Of a stretch of 64,000 nt of DNA, positions 11,647 to 21,290 are shown one piece after another. Within the stretch, counting starts at the first letter, position 1. Every line of letters begins with the position of its first letter. The position numbers were made by a program, and so were the translations under genes. Origin of the DNA: Pyropia yezoensis (lineage: Eukaryota > Rhodophyta > Bangiophyceae > Bangiales > Bangiaceae); the NCBI GenBank assembly GCA_009829735.1, contig CM020618.1, positions 42,174,878 through 42,238,877 of the forward strand. Direction: 5' to 3'. Under the pieces are notes generated by a model, which had not been told where the DNA came from, did no database searches, and saw only the letters and a program-made list of their open reading frames with translations.

Positions 11647-12756
11647 GTGGCGGCGGCGGCGTTGGTGATCCTGCGGGGGGGTGAGGTGGGGCTAATGAGT
11701 GGGAGGATTGCTGCGTGTGCGATGGCGTGGGCAGAGGCCGCCTTCGCTGCCGCCGACGGTCTCCGCGCCGACGTACGTGCGCTCAAGGCGTTGACGGTGG
11801 CGGACGAGGCCCGCCTCCTGGCCGTCGATGACGAAGCCGCCGCCGCCGCTGACGGTGCCCGCGCCGACGCGGCCGCCGAAGCCCACGCCGTTGATGCGGC
11901 CGACGCGGCTGCTGCTGCCGTCGCCGCCGTCCCACGAGCCGCAGGAGTCGACGCCAACGATGCGCGCTCCGAGACGGCTGCCGCCCGTGCAAAGGCGGCG
12001 GGGACGCCACCCGCGCATATGCGGCGGCGGGGGCCGCCCACGCCGACGCAGGGCGGGCGCGACTGGCTGCCGTCGCCGATGCTGTATGGGTGCGGCGTGT
12101 AGTCGACGCAGACGCGCTGCGCCCCGACGCAGCCGCCGTCCAGGACGGGGCGGCAATTGCTTTGGACGCCCGCGCGGCAGCGGTTGGCGACGCGGACACC
12201 CTGCGGGGGCGGCTGGCAGCCGCTGAGGACGCGGCGGCGGTCGCCACTTCCAACGCCGCCGCTGCTCGCGCCGCTGCGGCCCACGCGGCGGCAGGCACCG
12301 ACGAGGACCCGAAGGGCCGCCACCGACGTGGTTGTCGACACTTGCCGCGACCGGGCCAAGACCATCGCCATCAGTGCGGAACAGGACGAAAAGCGCGCCG
12401 CGCCGGCGGCCGGGACCATCGGGGAGGCAGCCGCGTAGGCGGCCGCCACTGTGGCCGCCGCCGACACGGACGTGGGGCGGTAGGCGCGCGACAAGAGGGC
12501 AGCGGCGGCCCCCACTGCAGCGAACACTGCGGTCTTCGCCGCACGCCTCGACGCGGCGACAGCCGAGCAGGATGCGGTGACGGCCGAGGCTGCGGCCAAG
12601 AAGGCCCTTTTTCAGCGCCTTCTGTCCCTCTTGTCGGCCCTGCGCGCAGAGTCGGAAGCCGCCGACGCGGAGATTATGGCGCTGCATGCGGCTGCTGCCG
12701 CCTTACCGTCGCTTCGGCGGCGGCCTTTGAGGCCGCGGGGTTGTCAACGGTAGCCT
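11647..12756 (+). pseudogene. Ala-rich coiled-coil protein, broken
   Basis: Successive plus-strand frames give one continuous style of Ala/Glu/Asp/Arg-rich helix: VRALKALTVADEARLLAVDD near 11790-11830, RLAAAEDAAAVATSNAAAAR near 12210-12260, DVVVDTCRDRAKTIAISAEQ near 12330-12380, and KKALFQRLLSLLSALRAESE near 12600-12660. Frame changes and stops (for example TAG at 12436 and 12481) separate them, so it is a decayed or heavily spliced gene. The regular Ala spacing suggests a long coiled coil. The 402-residue minus-strand frame over the same DNA is its Ala-rich shadow. Confidence 0.4.
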
Positions 12757-12769
12757 GCGCGGGGAGATA

Positions 12770-12945
12770 GTGGTGTGGGGGTGTGTGGTGCAATTGTGTT
12801 GGGGGCAGGCGATGATGGGGGCGGGCGTTGATCGGTCTCCCTCGCGCGAGGTACCACCAGAGGGGGAGCGGTGTGGGGGTGTGGTGCCGCTGTGTTGGGA
12901 AGAGGGGATGACGGGTCTCCCTCGCGCGAGGTACCGCCACAGGAG
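12770..12945 (+). repeat. Two tandem copies of an about 95-bp repeat
   Basis: Both copies contain GTGTGGGGGTGT, TGTGTTGGG and GGTCTCCCTCGCGCGAGGTACC (at about 12835-12856 and 12917-12938). The last motif is nearly palindromic (CTCGCGCGAG). Confidence 0.65.
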
Positions 12946-13327
12946 GCGGGTGGTGAGCGATTTGTGCGAGGGTGGCGCCCATCATGAGCTTGGTTCACGG
13001 AATCCCGTGGCGCTGCACAACACGCCGATCAGGACTGATCTGCCTCGTGCAAGGCGCCCCTTGGACGTGGTCGGGAGAGGACATGTCCACGCATGCAAGA
13101 TTCCGGCTCAGCATGCCGGCCCCCCACACCACCCCCTCATCAGCTGTTGCGATCCGTGACCAACACAGTCCGTTGGGCATGGAGCGGCGCCCTTCCCCTC
13201 GACGCTTCCCAAGACTTGTGCCCACTCGCCTGCCTTCGGGTCGCGCCCCATCCCGCGCACGCATGCTCCCCTCCCCTGACTCCCTTTCCCACACTCTCCC
13301 GCCCCTGCTCTCATCTGGTCCACAAGG

Positions 13328-14080
13328 ATGCCGCCTGCGCAGCGCTTCGCCACTCGCACCGCGACGACGACAACGTCGAATAGCACGCGCGTCGAAGTCA
13401 TTTACGTGGACGACGAAGTGCCTGTTTCGATGGGGGCGCCCGCGGTGGACTCCTTTCTTGTGGAGACGGGCACGAGCGTGGAGGTGGCGGCAGCGCACGC
13501 TCCTGCGGCCGTGGCTAGCTCTCCCTTCGCTGACGCACCGCCTGTCGGGGACTCGCGTGTGCGCCTGGTGTACGTGGACGGAATGGCACCTGGGTTGACG
13601 TTGGCGCCCGACGCGGACACCATCCGTGCCGTGACGGCCGCGGCTGCGACGATGGTGACGGGTGTAGAACCCGCGGTGACCGCCGCCAACCATGCGTCGG
13701 CACCGGCACGGGCGTCGCCCGTTGTGGTGCTTGATGGTAGCGATAGTGGCGAGTCACCGGCAGCGGCGCAGGCGCCGCCCGTGGTGTGGCTGGATAGTAG
13801 CGGTAATGACAAGTCACTGGTGCCCTCATGGGCTATGCGTATGCTCCCTGCATTTCAAGTGACGGCTGCGGAGGCGGAGCGGCGTAGGGAGGAACCGTGC
13901 ACCATTTGCTTGCACGAGTTTGAGGAAGGGCAGGAGGTTCGCCGCCTGGCTTGTATGTGCCTGTTTCATTGTGAGGAGATTGACGAGTGGCTGTCGCGCA
14001 AGGACTCCTGTCCTGTGCACGTCACGCGCACCGTAGTCGAGTGCCTCGGCTGTTCTGAGCGTGTGGAAGCGACTGAGTAG
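13328..14080 (+). CDS. RING-type protein with SIM-like motifs (possible STUbL)
   Basis: 250 residues. The C-terminal RING spans 191-231: C191-x2-C194-x14-C209-x-C211-x2-H214-x2-E217-x10-C228-x2-H231. Spacing fits the ZNRF-like RING (C-x-C-x2-H-x2-C ... C-x2-H), including CIDEWL-like EIDEWL and CPVH, but the ligand three after H214 is Glu instead of Cys. Such RINGs recruit E2 enzymes as ubiquitin ligases. The disordered N-terminal 180 residues hold four short hydrophobic-acidic motifs (VEVIYVDD, VRLVYVDG, PVVVLDGSDSGE, PVVWLDSS) spaced about 55, 55 and 20 residues apart; these resemble SUMO-interaction motifs. RING plus several SIMs is the layout of SUMO-targeted ubiquitin ligases. ATG at 13328 is the first in frame. 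Single exon as read. Confidence 0.7.
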   Translation: MPPAQRFATRTATTTTSNSTRVEVIYVDDEVPVSMGAPAVDSFLVETGTSVEVAAAHAPAAVASSPFADAPPVGDSRVRLVYVDGMAPGLTLAPDADTIRAVTAAAATMVTGVEPAVTAANHASAPARASPVVVLDGSDSGESPAAAQAPPVVWLDSSGNDKSLVPSWAMRMLPAFQVTAAEAERRREEPCTICLHEFEEGQEVRRLACMCLFHCEEIDEWLSRKDSCPVHVTRTVVECLGCSERVEATE

Positions 14081-14493
14081 CTTTTCTGAACGATGTGTAG
14101 CGACCGAGTAAAGAGGTAGTGAGATAGTGTCCGGATACCTCGTCGCGCCACCGTCCCGGAGAAAAGCACTTCCACGTCCCCATCCTCCTCTCCTCTGGTA
14201 CCCCCCATAAGAAGCTCACACAACACCACAGGACTGCTCGCGCCGACGCGGCCGCCGTTGAGGGGGCCAGACGTGTACCACTCTGTGACTTGTCGCGGAT
14301 TGCAACTCGACCAAGACGCTTCCTTCCGCGCGGTTCTCAGCAGAGGGCCACTGCGGTCAGGCCACTTCCGTGTGTGTGGAGCGGAAATTGGTATCGGTAG
14401 CATGGTCACACGGTTTGACTCTATGCTGCCCGCCACACAGTGTCCACCACACCGAAGAGACAACCGACCACACTGGGCGCTCTAAGAGACCAC
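14081..14493. other. Convergent intergenic
   Basis: Between the 3' ends of the RING and BRCT genes. No gene or repeat seen; terminators are not recognisable. Confidence 0.5.
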
Positions 14494-15900
14494 TTAGGTG
14501 TCGTGTGGAAGCTGCTGCCACTGCGCAATGCAGTCCAGCAACCACAGCTGGTTGACCATTACCGCGGCGTCGGCAATGAGGGCGGGCACCCGCCCACCTG
14601 GCTCCTTGCCGACAATGACAACCGCTGCGTCCCTGTTGTTGCCCAGTCGACCGCCTACCGCCTCCAGCAGCGCACGTAGGTCGCCGATGTCCATGCTGAG
14701 GTTCCCGCGAGTCCCCACCCGCAGACCCTTCAACAGGGACTTGCCGGCGCTACGCGCCGCTCGCGCGGCCAACACTCCCGGAAATGCGGCAGGCATGTAG
14801 TCCTCGTACGGCAGCCAGGCGCGTGCTTGGATGGAGTCCACCAACCAAGCCTCTCCGACAACCCACGAGCCATGAGCAAGTGACAGTAGCAGGCATACAG
14901 AGCGGCGCGGTCGACGGGCCACGACAAACACGGCCGGAAGATCTGACAAAGGCCGGAAATGCTCCCCCTCACCGTCATCCAACACGCGGCGCGCGACGGT
15001 AGCCATCTAGTACCCGCCAAGCGCGCATGTGGCATGCAGAACAGCTGCCCGGAGGACCCCGTCGCCGGTCGTGTGCGCGATGCGGGGCAGATCCTTGGCC
15101 GAGCCACGTCCAATTCGACCGCGCTGCTTTCCCTTTGCCCTGCCGCGACCACTGCGAGCGGCGGCACCGCCATGCCGGGTGGTCTTGTCGTTGCCATCCT
15201 GCTGCTGGCCTTCCCCAGATGCTCCACTGTCACTGCCGTCGTTCCCACCATTCCTATCACAGCAACTCGTGCCACTGTCGTCGCCCACACCGCCGTCACC
15301 GCCGTCACCATCACTGCTGCAATCGTCGACGGCACCATCGCCGCTGCCATCGTCGCCACTGGCATCACTTTCCACACTCTTGCGCCGGTCATCGGTTGTT
15401 TCATCCCGCCCAGCACCGGCAGCGCTGCCAGCCGCGTCGCCCCGCCTAGCACCGGCAGCGCTGCCAGCCCCGTCGCCCCGCCCAGCACCGGCAGCGCTGC
15501 CAGCCCCGTCGCCCCGCCCAGCACCGGCAGCGCTGCAAGCCCCGTCGCCCCGCCCAGCACCGGCAGCGCTGCAAGCCCCGTCGCCCCGGCCTGCCCCGGC
15601 AGCGACAGCACCAGCCTTTGTCGTAATAGACTTGAGCCTCACGAGGCCGGCCGACTTTTTCTTTTTAGAGTTCAACACCCGACGTGCGTGCCGAAGCCCT
15701 TCAACGTCCACGTCATCCGAGCGGTCGCGTGGATTGGGCGCGACCACACCACGCGGAGCACTGGGCGGTGCCACGTGAGGCCGCTTCGTCCGCCGACCGC
15801 TGCCACCAACACCGGATCCGCTGGCACCTCCGGGGGGTGTCTCCGCCCCAGGAATCGCGGTCCGAGTGGCCGAACCGTCGTGACCCCCCGAGCGGGTCAT
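14494..15900 (-). CDS. BRCT-domain protein with disordered repeat-rich N-terminus
   Basis: Two minus-strand frames in the same phase (15900-15007 and 15006-14494) are separated only by TAG directly before ATG. The downstream part has two BRCT-like tails: WVVGEAWLVDSIQARAWLP and VNQLWLLDCIAQWQQLP, each with the Trp that marks the last BRCT helix, so it is probably a tandem BRCT module, which binds phosphoproteins in DNA-damage signalling. The upstream part is disordered, Gly/Ala/Asp-rich, with a KKKK basic patch, a Lys/Arg-rich segment (GRGRAKGKQRGR) near its end, and a 12-residue tandem repeat. The TAG could lie in a small intron with acceptor CTAG at 15007, could be a real stop with the BRCT protein starting at 15006, or could mark decay. 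I favour one spliced gene; this is not proven. Confidence 0.55.
15411..15597 (-). repeat. 36-bp minisatellite, about 5 copies, coding
   Basis: Unit of 36 bp beginning AGCACCGGCAGCGCTGC on the plus strand. On the minus strand it encodes 12-residue units of the type GAGRGDGAGSAA inside the BRCT gene. The copies differ by one or two bases. Confidence 0.85.
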
Positions 15901-16786
15901 GACTGACCAGAAAGCACCGTTAAAAGAAAGATGATGAGGTTGGGGGAGGTCCTCCTCGAGGGGGACCAGGAAGAGGACAGGGAGGATGGTCCAGCACTCG
16001 TACTAGCCCGCCTGGCGGGGTGACACAGAAGAGCCCGCCGTCCACTGGATGTGGTTACGGAGCACGGCGTGCCGGGGAAAAGGAGGAGCGGGCGGGCATG
16101 GTGGCGCGCGGGCCGCGAGCGGGGGGTGACGGAAGGGGGGGGGGTGAAGAAGGGGGGGGGGGTGAAGAAGGGGGGGAAGGTGAAGAAGGGGGGGGGGGGG
16201 GGGGGGGGAACGTGGAGGGAGGGGCTGGTCGCCACTGTGCATAGCTCGCCGGTGGCCGTCAATTTGACTGTCGGTTCTGGTGCCATCTTCCCGCCACATC
16301 GAGGAACTCCGACTGACACTGGGTCTTGGGTATGCCATGAAAGCTTGTGCCAACATCGCCCGACTGGCGTCAGGTTGGCTCAAAACTTCCACTCATGCGC
16401 CAGCTCTCGAGCTTGTACCACCAAAAGCAGCCATGTCGCCCGCATTGAGGACAATCTGGCCATATTAGACACTGTCTGTGGTCCGAAGACCTCAAACGAC
16501 AGATACCATCTGCTTACCACGGCTTTTTGACGAAAGGGTCTTGGTCGTGGAACCTAATCCCACGCTGACCAGGACCGCATCCAACGAGCCAGTACGTTTT
16601 GCTCACGACGCGGTCAATCCCCCAGATCGCGCTCCGTGTGCCGGGGACAATCTCCCAGATCGCGCTCCGTGCGACTCACATCGTCTCACGGAGAGCACGC
16701 CTTGCGTGTGTACACGCAAGCAAGCTTGCTACCAGCGCCAAGTGCCCCCATCACAGCAACCGGTGCCATGACGATGCCCACAGAGG
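15901..16786. other. Intergenic with poly(G) tracts
   Basis: Four purine units of G runs separated by GAAGAA lie at 16135-16208, the last with G21 (16188-16208). No gene is supported. Confidence 0.5.
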
Positions 16787-16793
16787 GGCGCCA

Positions 16794-17496
16794 TGCTTTC
16801 TGCGCTGGCGCGGCTGGAGCGGCGGCGCGGCACGGGACCGGACGCGTCTTTTTGGCGTTGAGGATAGAGAGGACGGTCGTCATTGCCTCCCCGGCGGCCC
16901 TTCCTTCCTCTCCCTCCACCTTCCTGCCGCTCGACGCCTGCTGCCCGAAGATACGCTGCTGCCGCCGCTGCCGGACGCGCCGCCCGCGTCGTGCACCACG
17001 CGGATGCTCGTGTGGATGCTCTGCCAGACCGAAGCAGCCCTCCGGTGCTACCCGCTGCCTTCGGCGGTGTGCGCGGCGTTGCTCGCCCCGCGGCGGGTCG
17101 TGTTGAGGCGCCGGGAGAATCTTAGAATTTGCGCGGCGCCGGCTCCGTCCGCTGGACCTCCTTGGCCACAGGGTTGGCGGGATCGATGCGATAGTGGGCG
17201 GCGATTACCGGCCGCTGCCAGCTACAGGTCGTGAAGCGGCCGCGAACGTAGCTGCGGCCGGCGACGCTGCCGTGGTGGACAGGGGTGGGGTTCGGGGGGT
17301 GGTCTTTCTTGACCTTGTGCTGGCGGACGGTAGTGGCTTAGAGGGCTCCCCGCTCCTGGTGGACGTCCACGTGGGGTCCTTCGTTGTGGACACCCGCGTC
17401 GCAGGGGAAGTGCTGCGGCGGATGGGCCGAGAAGGCTGCTGCATGGGCGCCGAGGCGGAGGACGTGGTACTGTTTCGGGGAAGGCAACACGCGTAG
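16794..17496 (+). CDS. Hypothetical protein, frame-shifted
   Basis: A protein-like stretch in one frame (about 16900-17120: Pro/Leu-rich, then ALRCYPLPSAVCAALLAPRR) seems to continue in another frame from about 17110 to the stop at 17496 (LDLLGHRVGGIDAIVGGDYR; VFLDLVLADGSGLEGSPLLV). The second half has alternating hydrophobic residues typical of a folded beta-rich domain. A small intron or one-base shift near 17110-17125 is needed. The start is uncertain; ATG 16794 is in a third frame. No family recognised. Confidence 0.3.
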
Positions 17497-17537
17497 GGCG
17501 GGGATGGAGGAGCTGGCGGGGGGGGGGGGTGGCCCTG

Positions 17538-17562
17538 CCCCCCCCCCCCCCCCCCCCCCCCC
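17538..17562 (+). repeat. Poly(C) run of 25
   Basis: C25 followed by further C7-C8 runs broken by T to about 17595; the longest homopolymer in the window. Confidence 0.95.
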
Positions 17563-17596
17563 TCCCCCCCCTCCCCCCCATACCCCCCCCCCGCGC

Positions 17597-18110
17597 ATCT
17601 ATCACGTCCCCGTGCGGCGCACAATACTGCCGCCCTGACCTCAACCACCGTCCCGCAGGTCCGCAGCGTTTCTGCCGCGTCTCCTCCCTGCCTCCACCCT
17701 CCTGAATGTTAGGATCGAGACGGCGTCGGCACGCTTGACGCACGCGCTTCTGTTGTGCGAATGGCGGCTACGGGATGTGGGTATGCTTTATTATTCTGCC
17801 CTATGTGGTCGCCGCGCCAGCGGACGTGGCGGTAGCGGGGGTAAAGACGTCATTGTAGTGGTGCATGCCTCTATCTATGACTGTGACCCGTCTTCGACGG
17901 TGGTGGCGGTGGTGCCTTGGCGGTCACTGTCACGTCCACTCTTGGCGAGGAGGGGTGGCCGGTTAACGTCCCTTCACCGCCGGCAATGTCCGCGGCCCAC
18001 CGACCGTGCGCGTCTTGGCTTATGCTGTCGCAAACTTGCCGGGCTCCTTTATTTTCCTACCTGACCAGGGACGCGCGCTGGCCGCGTAGGCGATCTACTA
18101 CGATTGTCCG
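17597..18110. other. Intergenic
   Basis: Ordinary sequence with no supported gene; short open frames are not protein-like. Confidence 0.4.
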
Positions 18111-18124
18111 TTGGGAGTGGCAGT

Positions 18125-18355
18125 GGTGGCGACAGCGGCGGCGGTGGCGGTTGCGGCTGCGGTGGTGCTGGCGGTGGCGATGGCGGTGGTGGCGACAGCG
18201 GCGGCGGTGGCGGTTGCGGCTGCGGTGGTGCTGGCGGTGGCGATGGCGGTGGTGGCGACAGCGGCGGCGGTGGTGGCGACAGCGGCGGCGGTGGCGGTTG
18301 CGGTTGCGGTGGTGCTGGCGGTGGCGATGGCGGTGGTGGCGGCAGCGGTGGCAGG
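18125..18355 (+). repeat. 63-bp minisatellite, about 3.6 copies
   Basis: GGTGGCGACAGC recurs at 18125, 18188 and 18251 with perfect 63-bp spacing; the last copy is shortened and partly duplicated. One plus-strand frame reads 21-residue Gly/Cys-rich units (GDSGGGGGCGCGGAGGGDGG), others read Val/Ala or Trp/Arg. I see no flanking evidence that any is translated. Confidence 0.85.
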
Positions 18356-19068
18356 AGCATGCGCCGTTCTCATCGGCTGGCCTACCGCCGCGCCCGCATG
18401 ATGAACCGTCGCCTCCCTCGTGGGTCGGCGTACGTCTGCGGGGAGCGCCGACACCACCGCCGCCATCTTCTGCGGAACGGCGGCATCGGCGGGCGACCAG
18501 GTGACACCTCCAGGAGGCGTGCGCCAATTCTGAGCAGCCATCGAGCCCAAGGAACTGGGCGGCGGTCGCTGGGGCAGCGGCTGCGACAATGGCAGCCGCG
18601 GCGGCGAAAGCGCCTCAGTTTAGCACCATCCTTTTTGATGACAGTGATGCCCGTCCGGTCTTCGAATGTGTCGACGTTGCTTCGTCTGGTGGCGGCGGCG
18701 GCCGCCTCTGCTGAGTGGTGTCTATCGTAGCGTCTGCGGTGGTCAAATTTTTGGACAGGGGGAGTCGCGACCATCGACACCAGTACCGGGCCCACCGCCG
18801 ACGCCAGGGTAACCCTAACGGTGTCTCTCTCTCTCCCCCCCCCCCCCCCTTCCCCCCCTTCTTCCCCCGACTCGGGAGGAAAAGGGAGAAGGGGGCGGAG
18901 GCAAGGGGCACAGAGTGCCGTTTGCCGACGCGGGACGGGGTTTGTTGACATGGACGGATGGTGTGAAGCCGAAGGGCGGTCACGCCGAAGTGGCGCCAAG
19001 TGTGTCGGTGTACACATAGACAGTGTCCGAACCGGGTCACAGCGTGGTGGCACTAGCCGTTCATGAAA
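18356..19068. other. Intergenic between minisatellite and rDNA
   Basis: Contains a C14 run near 18835-18849 and a short C/T-rich stretch. It lies just downstream of the 28S 3' end, where an rDNA spacer might begin, but I see no terminator or spacer repeats. No gene. Confidence 0.4.
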
Positions 19069-19471
19069 ACAAACCAGAGGGACAAGGGCTGTGTCTCAGC
19101 TAATCGTAGCAACGAGGCTACTCAAAAGCGTACAACACCCTGTCCCATAAGCAAGTCGTCTACAAGGGATTTGTCGCCCCCATCGAGTAAAATTTGGTGG
19201 GATGGCACGCCGACGGCCGGGTTAAAGGCTGTCGGCGGGATCTATAGTATGATTCTCGGGAAGCACGAGGCCGCCCTATGCGTATGCATGTCGGGGTGGG
19301 GGAGCACGGGTTGACGCTTTCCAGCATGGATTCTGGCTTAGAGGCGTTCAGCCATAATCCAGCACATGGTAGCTTCGCGCCAATGGCGGTTCCGCCGGGC
19401 GCAAAGACCAATTATGTGAACCAACAGTTCCTCTCGTACTGCGTTGGAATACTGTTGCGACAACGACTCAT

Positions 19472-19508
<37 letters not shown>
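19069..19508 (-). rRNA. 28S rRNA, 3'-terminal exon
   Basis: The minus strand reads the universally conserved AGACCGTCGTGAGACAGG, the sarcin/ricin loop AGTACGAGAGGAAC, then the eukaryotic-specific GGCGCGAAGCTACC and CTGGATTATGGCTGAACGCC, and ends in CCCTCTGGTTTGT at about 19069, the usual 28S 3' end. The form is cytosolic, not mitochondrial or plastid. The three exon pieces total about 590 nt, only the last part of the gene; no 5' part, 18S or 5.8S is present. Confidence 0.9.
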
Positions 19509-20054
19509 CGGTGATACCTGGGGGGTGAGTAGAGAAAGAGGGGAAACCTCGGTCTCTCCTTACCATAGCATAGGCATTTCCTCCTATGCACCCCACCAAA
19601 GCGACTCAGCAAGGTGGTGTATAGTCCCAAGGGACGAGGATAGAACCACGACCTGCCTACTTACTTTGGCACTGCTTTCCAGTGGGCCTAGACTGTCTCT
19701 TCCGCTTGCACGGTACGCCTTACAGTCGTTGAACCTTCCCCATAGCAGAAACGGATGTTCTACCTTAGGGGCTTGGCTGCGGATTACCCAATCCCAGAGC
19801 CTTTTTACCTCTTGGTGGAAATCAAGCCATGCGCCGGCCATCACTGGCCGGGTCTATGCCTTTCGACACGCACTTGGTAGCTCCGGGCTCTTAGGGCTTT
19901 CCCGCAATTTGACGATCTCTATCTATCCTCTACTAGTCGAGCCAGAAGATCCATCTAGGACTGTGGCGCCTATTATACGACGGACGGGGAGCCGTGAGAA
20001 ATGCAACCCGTCACACACAGGACCCAGCTTCAAGCTTTTGGGCAATAAAAAAAA
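19509..20054 (-). ncRNA. Group I intron in 28S at site L2584
   Basis: It splits the conserved GAGCTGGGTTTAGACCGTCG between GGGT and TTAGACC, which is after position 2584 in E. coli numbering. The 3' terminal base is G, as required. Core elements on the minus strand: P region TCAAATTGCGGGAAAGCCC, Q region AATCCGCAGCCAAGCC, R region GTTCAACGACTGTA (19721-19734), S region AGACAGTCTAGG (19688-19699). R GACUGU pairs perfectly with S ACAGUC to form P7, the guanosine-binding helix. 546 nt, IC1-like. No homing endonuclease frame: the 86-residue frame inside lacks LAGLIDADG or His-Cys box motifs. Confidence 0.9.
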
Positions 20055-20114
20055 ACCCAGCTCACGTTCCCTATTAGTGGGTGAACAATCCAACACTTGG
20101 CGAATTCTGCTTCG

Positions 20115-20152
<38 letters not shown>

Positions 20153-20189
20153 AACGTCGCTATGAACGCTTGGCTGCCACAAGCCAGTT
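20055..20189 (-). rRNA. 28S rRNA internal exon (peptidyl-transferase region)
   Basis: Nearly identical to the eukaryotic 28S consensus from AACTGGCTTGTGGCAGCC through TTCATAGCGACG and TCGATGTCGGCTC to AACGTGAGCTGGGT. 135 nt between two introns. Confidence 0.9.
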
Positions 20190-20704
20190 CCTTTGTACGA
20201 GGTGACTCTGGTAGGGATTTCCCCGCAACCAGTTTTTCCATTTGCACCCTCTTTGCATCTCCCGAGGCGTGTTACCCGAGGTAGACAAAGACACCGTCTC
20301 CGGTGGGAGTAGCCCGTACCTTAAGCCAGTGCGCTGTCCGACAGCGCGCCAACCCACATCTTACCGAGCGTTGAACCGCTAAGCTATGCCCACCGATGGG
20401 CAGGGAGCCAAGTCAGCTGCGGATTGTCCCTATACAACAGATTATTACCCGGCACCTCTTTATTCATTGCCTTCATGGATGGGGCGCTACCCCAACCACT
20501 TGGTACCGTTGTCTTTCCGGGAGTTCTTCGCATCCAGATGTGTTGCCCTACAAGAATTTGCCCTTTGTAGAGCTACTAGGAGCGTTTTCCTTAACCAAGG
20601 CGCATCCACGCAAGTCTTTGCGCACCAAGGCCGGACTAGACGGGTAAGAGAGGGACACCCGCCTGGGACGATAGTTCCAGAAAAAGAAGATCTATGTATG
20701 GTTC
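20190..20704 (-). ncRNA. Group I intron in 28S at site L2449
   Basis: Inserted between CACAGGGAT and AACTGGCTTGTGG, after position 2449 in E. coli numbering. Ends in G at 20190. Core: Q region ACAATCCGCAGC (about 20415-20430), R GGTTCAACGCTCGGTAAGA (20359-20377), S CTTAAGGTACGGGC (20313-20326). P7 forms from GCUCG with CGGGC, one U-G wobble. 515 nt. No endonuclease frame. Confidence 0.85.
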
Positions 20705-20716
20705 ATCCCTGTGGTA
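20705..20716 (-). rRNA. 12-nt 28S micro-exon between two group I introns
   Basis: TACCACAGGGAT, an exact match to 28S positions equivalent to E. coli 2438-2449. Both neighbouring intron ends obey the 3' terminal G rule. Confidence 0.85.
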
Positions 20717-21290
20717 CTGTTGTGTTCCCAGCTGCTGGTATGTTTAGCGGCCTCCTGCAGCTCCTGCCATACATGGTGGCGTTCATCTGCAGGCACGCTT
20801 TCACGTGGGCAAGACTATATCTTAAGCCGAAAGGGTGCCGCGGTGGGCTCTCTCAGCCCACTGCCATCTAGTCGTTGAACTGCATCCATAGCCTTTTTTT
20901 TTCAAAGAGCCTTAGGACTTGGCTTTTTCTTGTCGCGGCGCGCATTTCCGCGAAGGCTGCAAACACGCAATAACACGTGCGCGCACCAACATTCGGGAAA
21001 ATCTAGGTACTCGGTTATAGACCCACTGCGCAGTTGTGCAACTCCTCCATGCGCGCGCGCGGCGGGATCGGTCATTCCTGCGCAAGAGGAATGGGGAATT
21101 GCGGCACTTCAAGGGCGGAAAAGATATCCCTTTTGTCCAGAGAGAGAAAAGACGAGTGGCCGGGAAGTCTCAAACGCTCTGGGTCTCGCGGAAAGGAACG
21201 GAGTCTTTTTTCGTTCCGCTGACGAGTCCAAATCCCTTCTGCGAGTCTGGGACCGAATCTGGATTATTTTTTACATCGCTACAGACTTTG
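20717..21290 (-). ncRNA. Group I intron in 28S at site L2437, 5' end unresolved
   Basis: Ends in G at 20717 just before TACCACAGGGAT, so the site is L2437. Very Tetrahymena-like core: GCCAAGTCCTAAG, then TATGGATGCAGTTC, R CAACGACTAGA, P8 hairpin GTGGGC/GCCCAC, S CTTAAGATATAGTC (20813-20826). P7 pairs GACUA with UAGUC. Subgroup IC1. The upstream limit is uncertain: no convincing 5' exon (expected GTCAGAAAAG) is visible, although GGACAAAAGG at 21129-21138 is a weak candidate. The rDNA copy probably breaks off inside this intron near 21290, where Ala/Arg-coding-like GC-rich DNA begins. Confidence 0.75.

Noticed and set aside
11391-12599. 402-residue Ala-rich minus-strand ORF
   Set aside because: GCC/GGC codon symmetry makes it a shadow of the plus-strand Ala-rich coiled coil; no independent feature.
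15411-15597. CRISPR array
   Set aside because: Units are contiguous without spacers, and the genome is eukaryotic; it is a minisatellite.
18104-18730. Gly/Cys-rich protein over the 63-bp repeat
   Set aside because: All three frames stay open because the unit is a multiple of three without stops; no coding evidence outside the repeat.
19584-19844. 86-residue minus-strand frame as homing endonuclease
   Set aside because: It overlies the intron's structured core and has no LAGLIDADG, GIY-YIG or His-Cys box.
20717-20800. GTGAAAGCGTG at 20795-20805 as a 28S exon
   Set aside because: It resembles the conserved GTGAAAGCGTGG of 28S but sits directly after P7 and forms a CACG/CGTG stem, so it is better read as the intron's P9.
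19069-21290. Organelle (mitochondrial or plastid) 23S insertion
   Set aside because: The conserved parts match cytosolic 28S (GGCTTGTGGCAGCC, GCGCGAAGCTACC, the 28S 3' end), not bacterial-type 23S.
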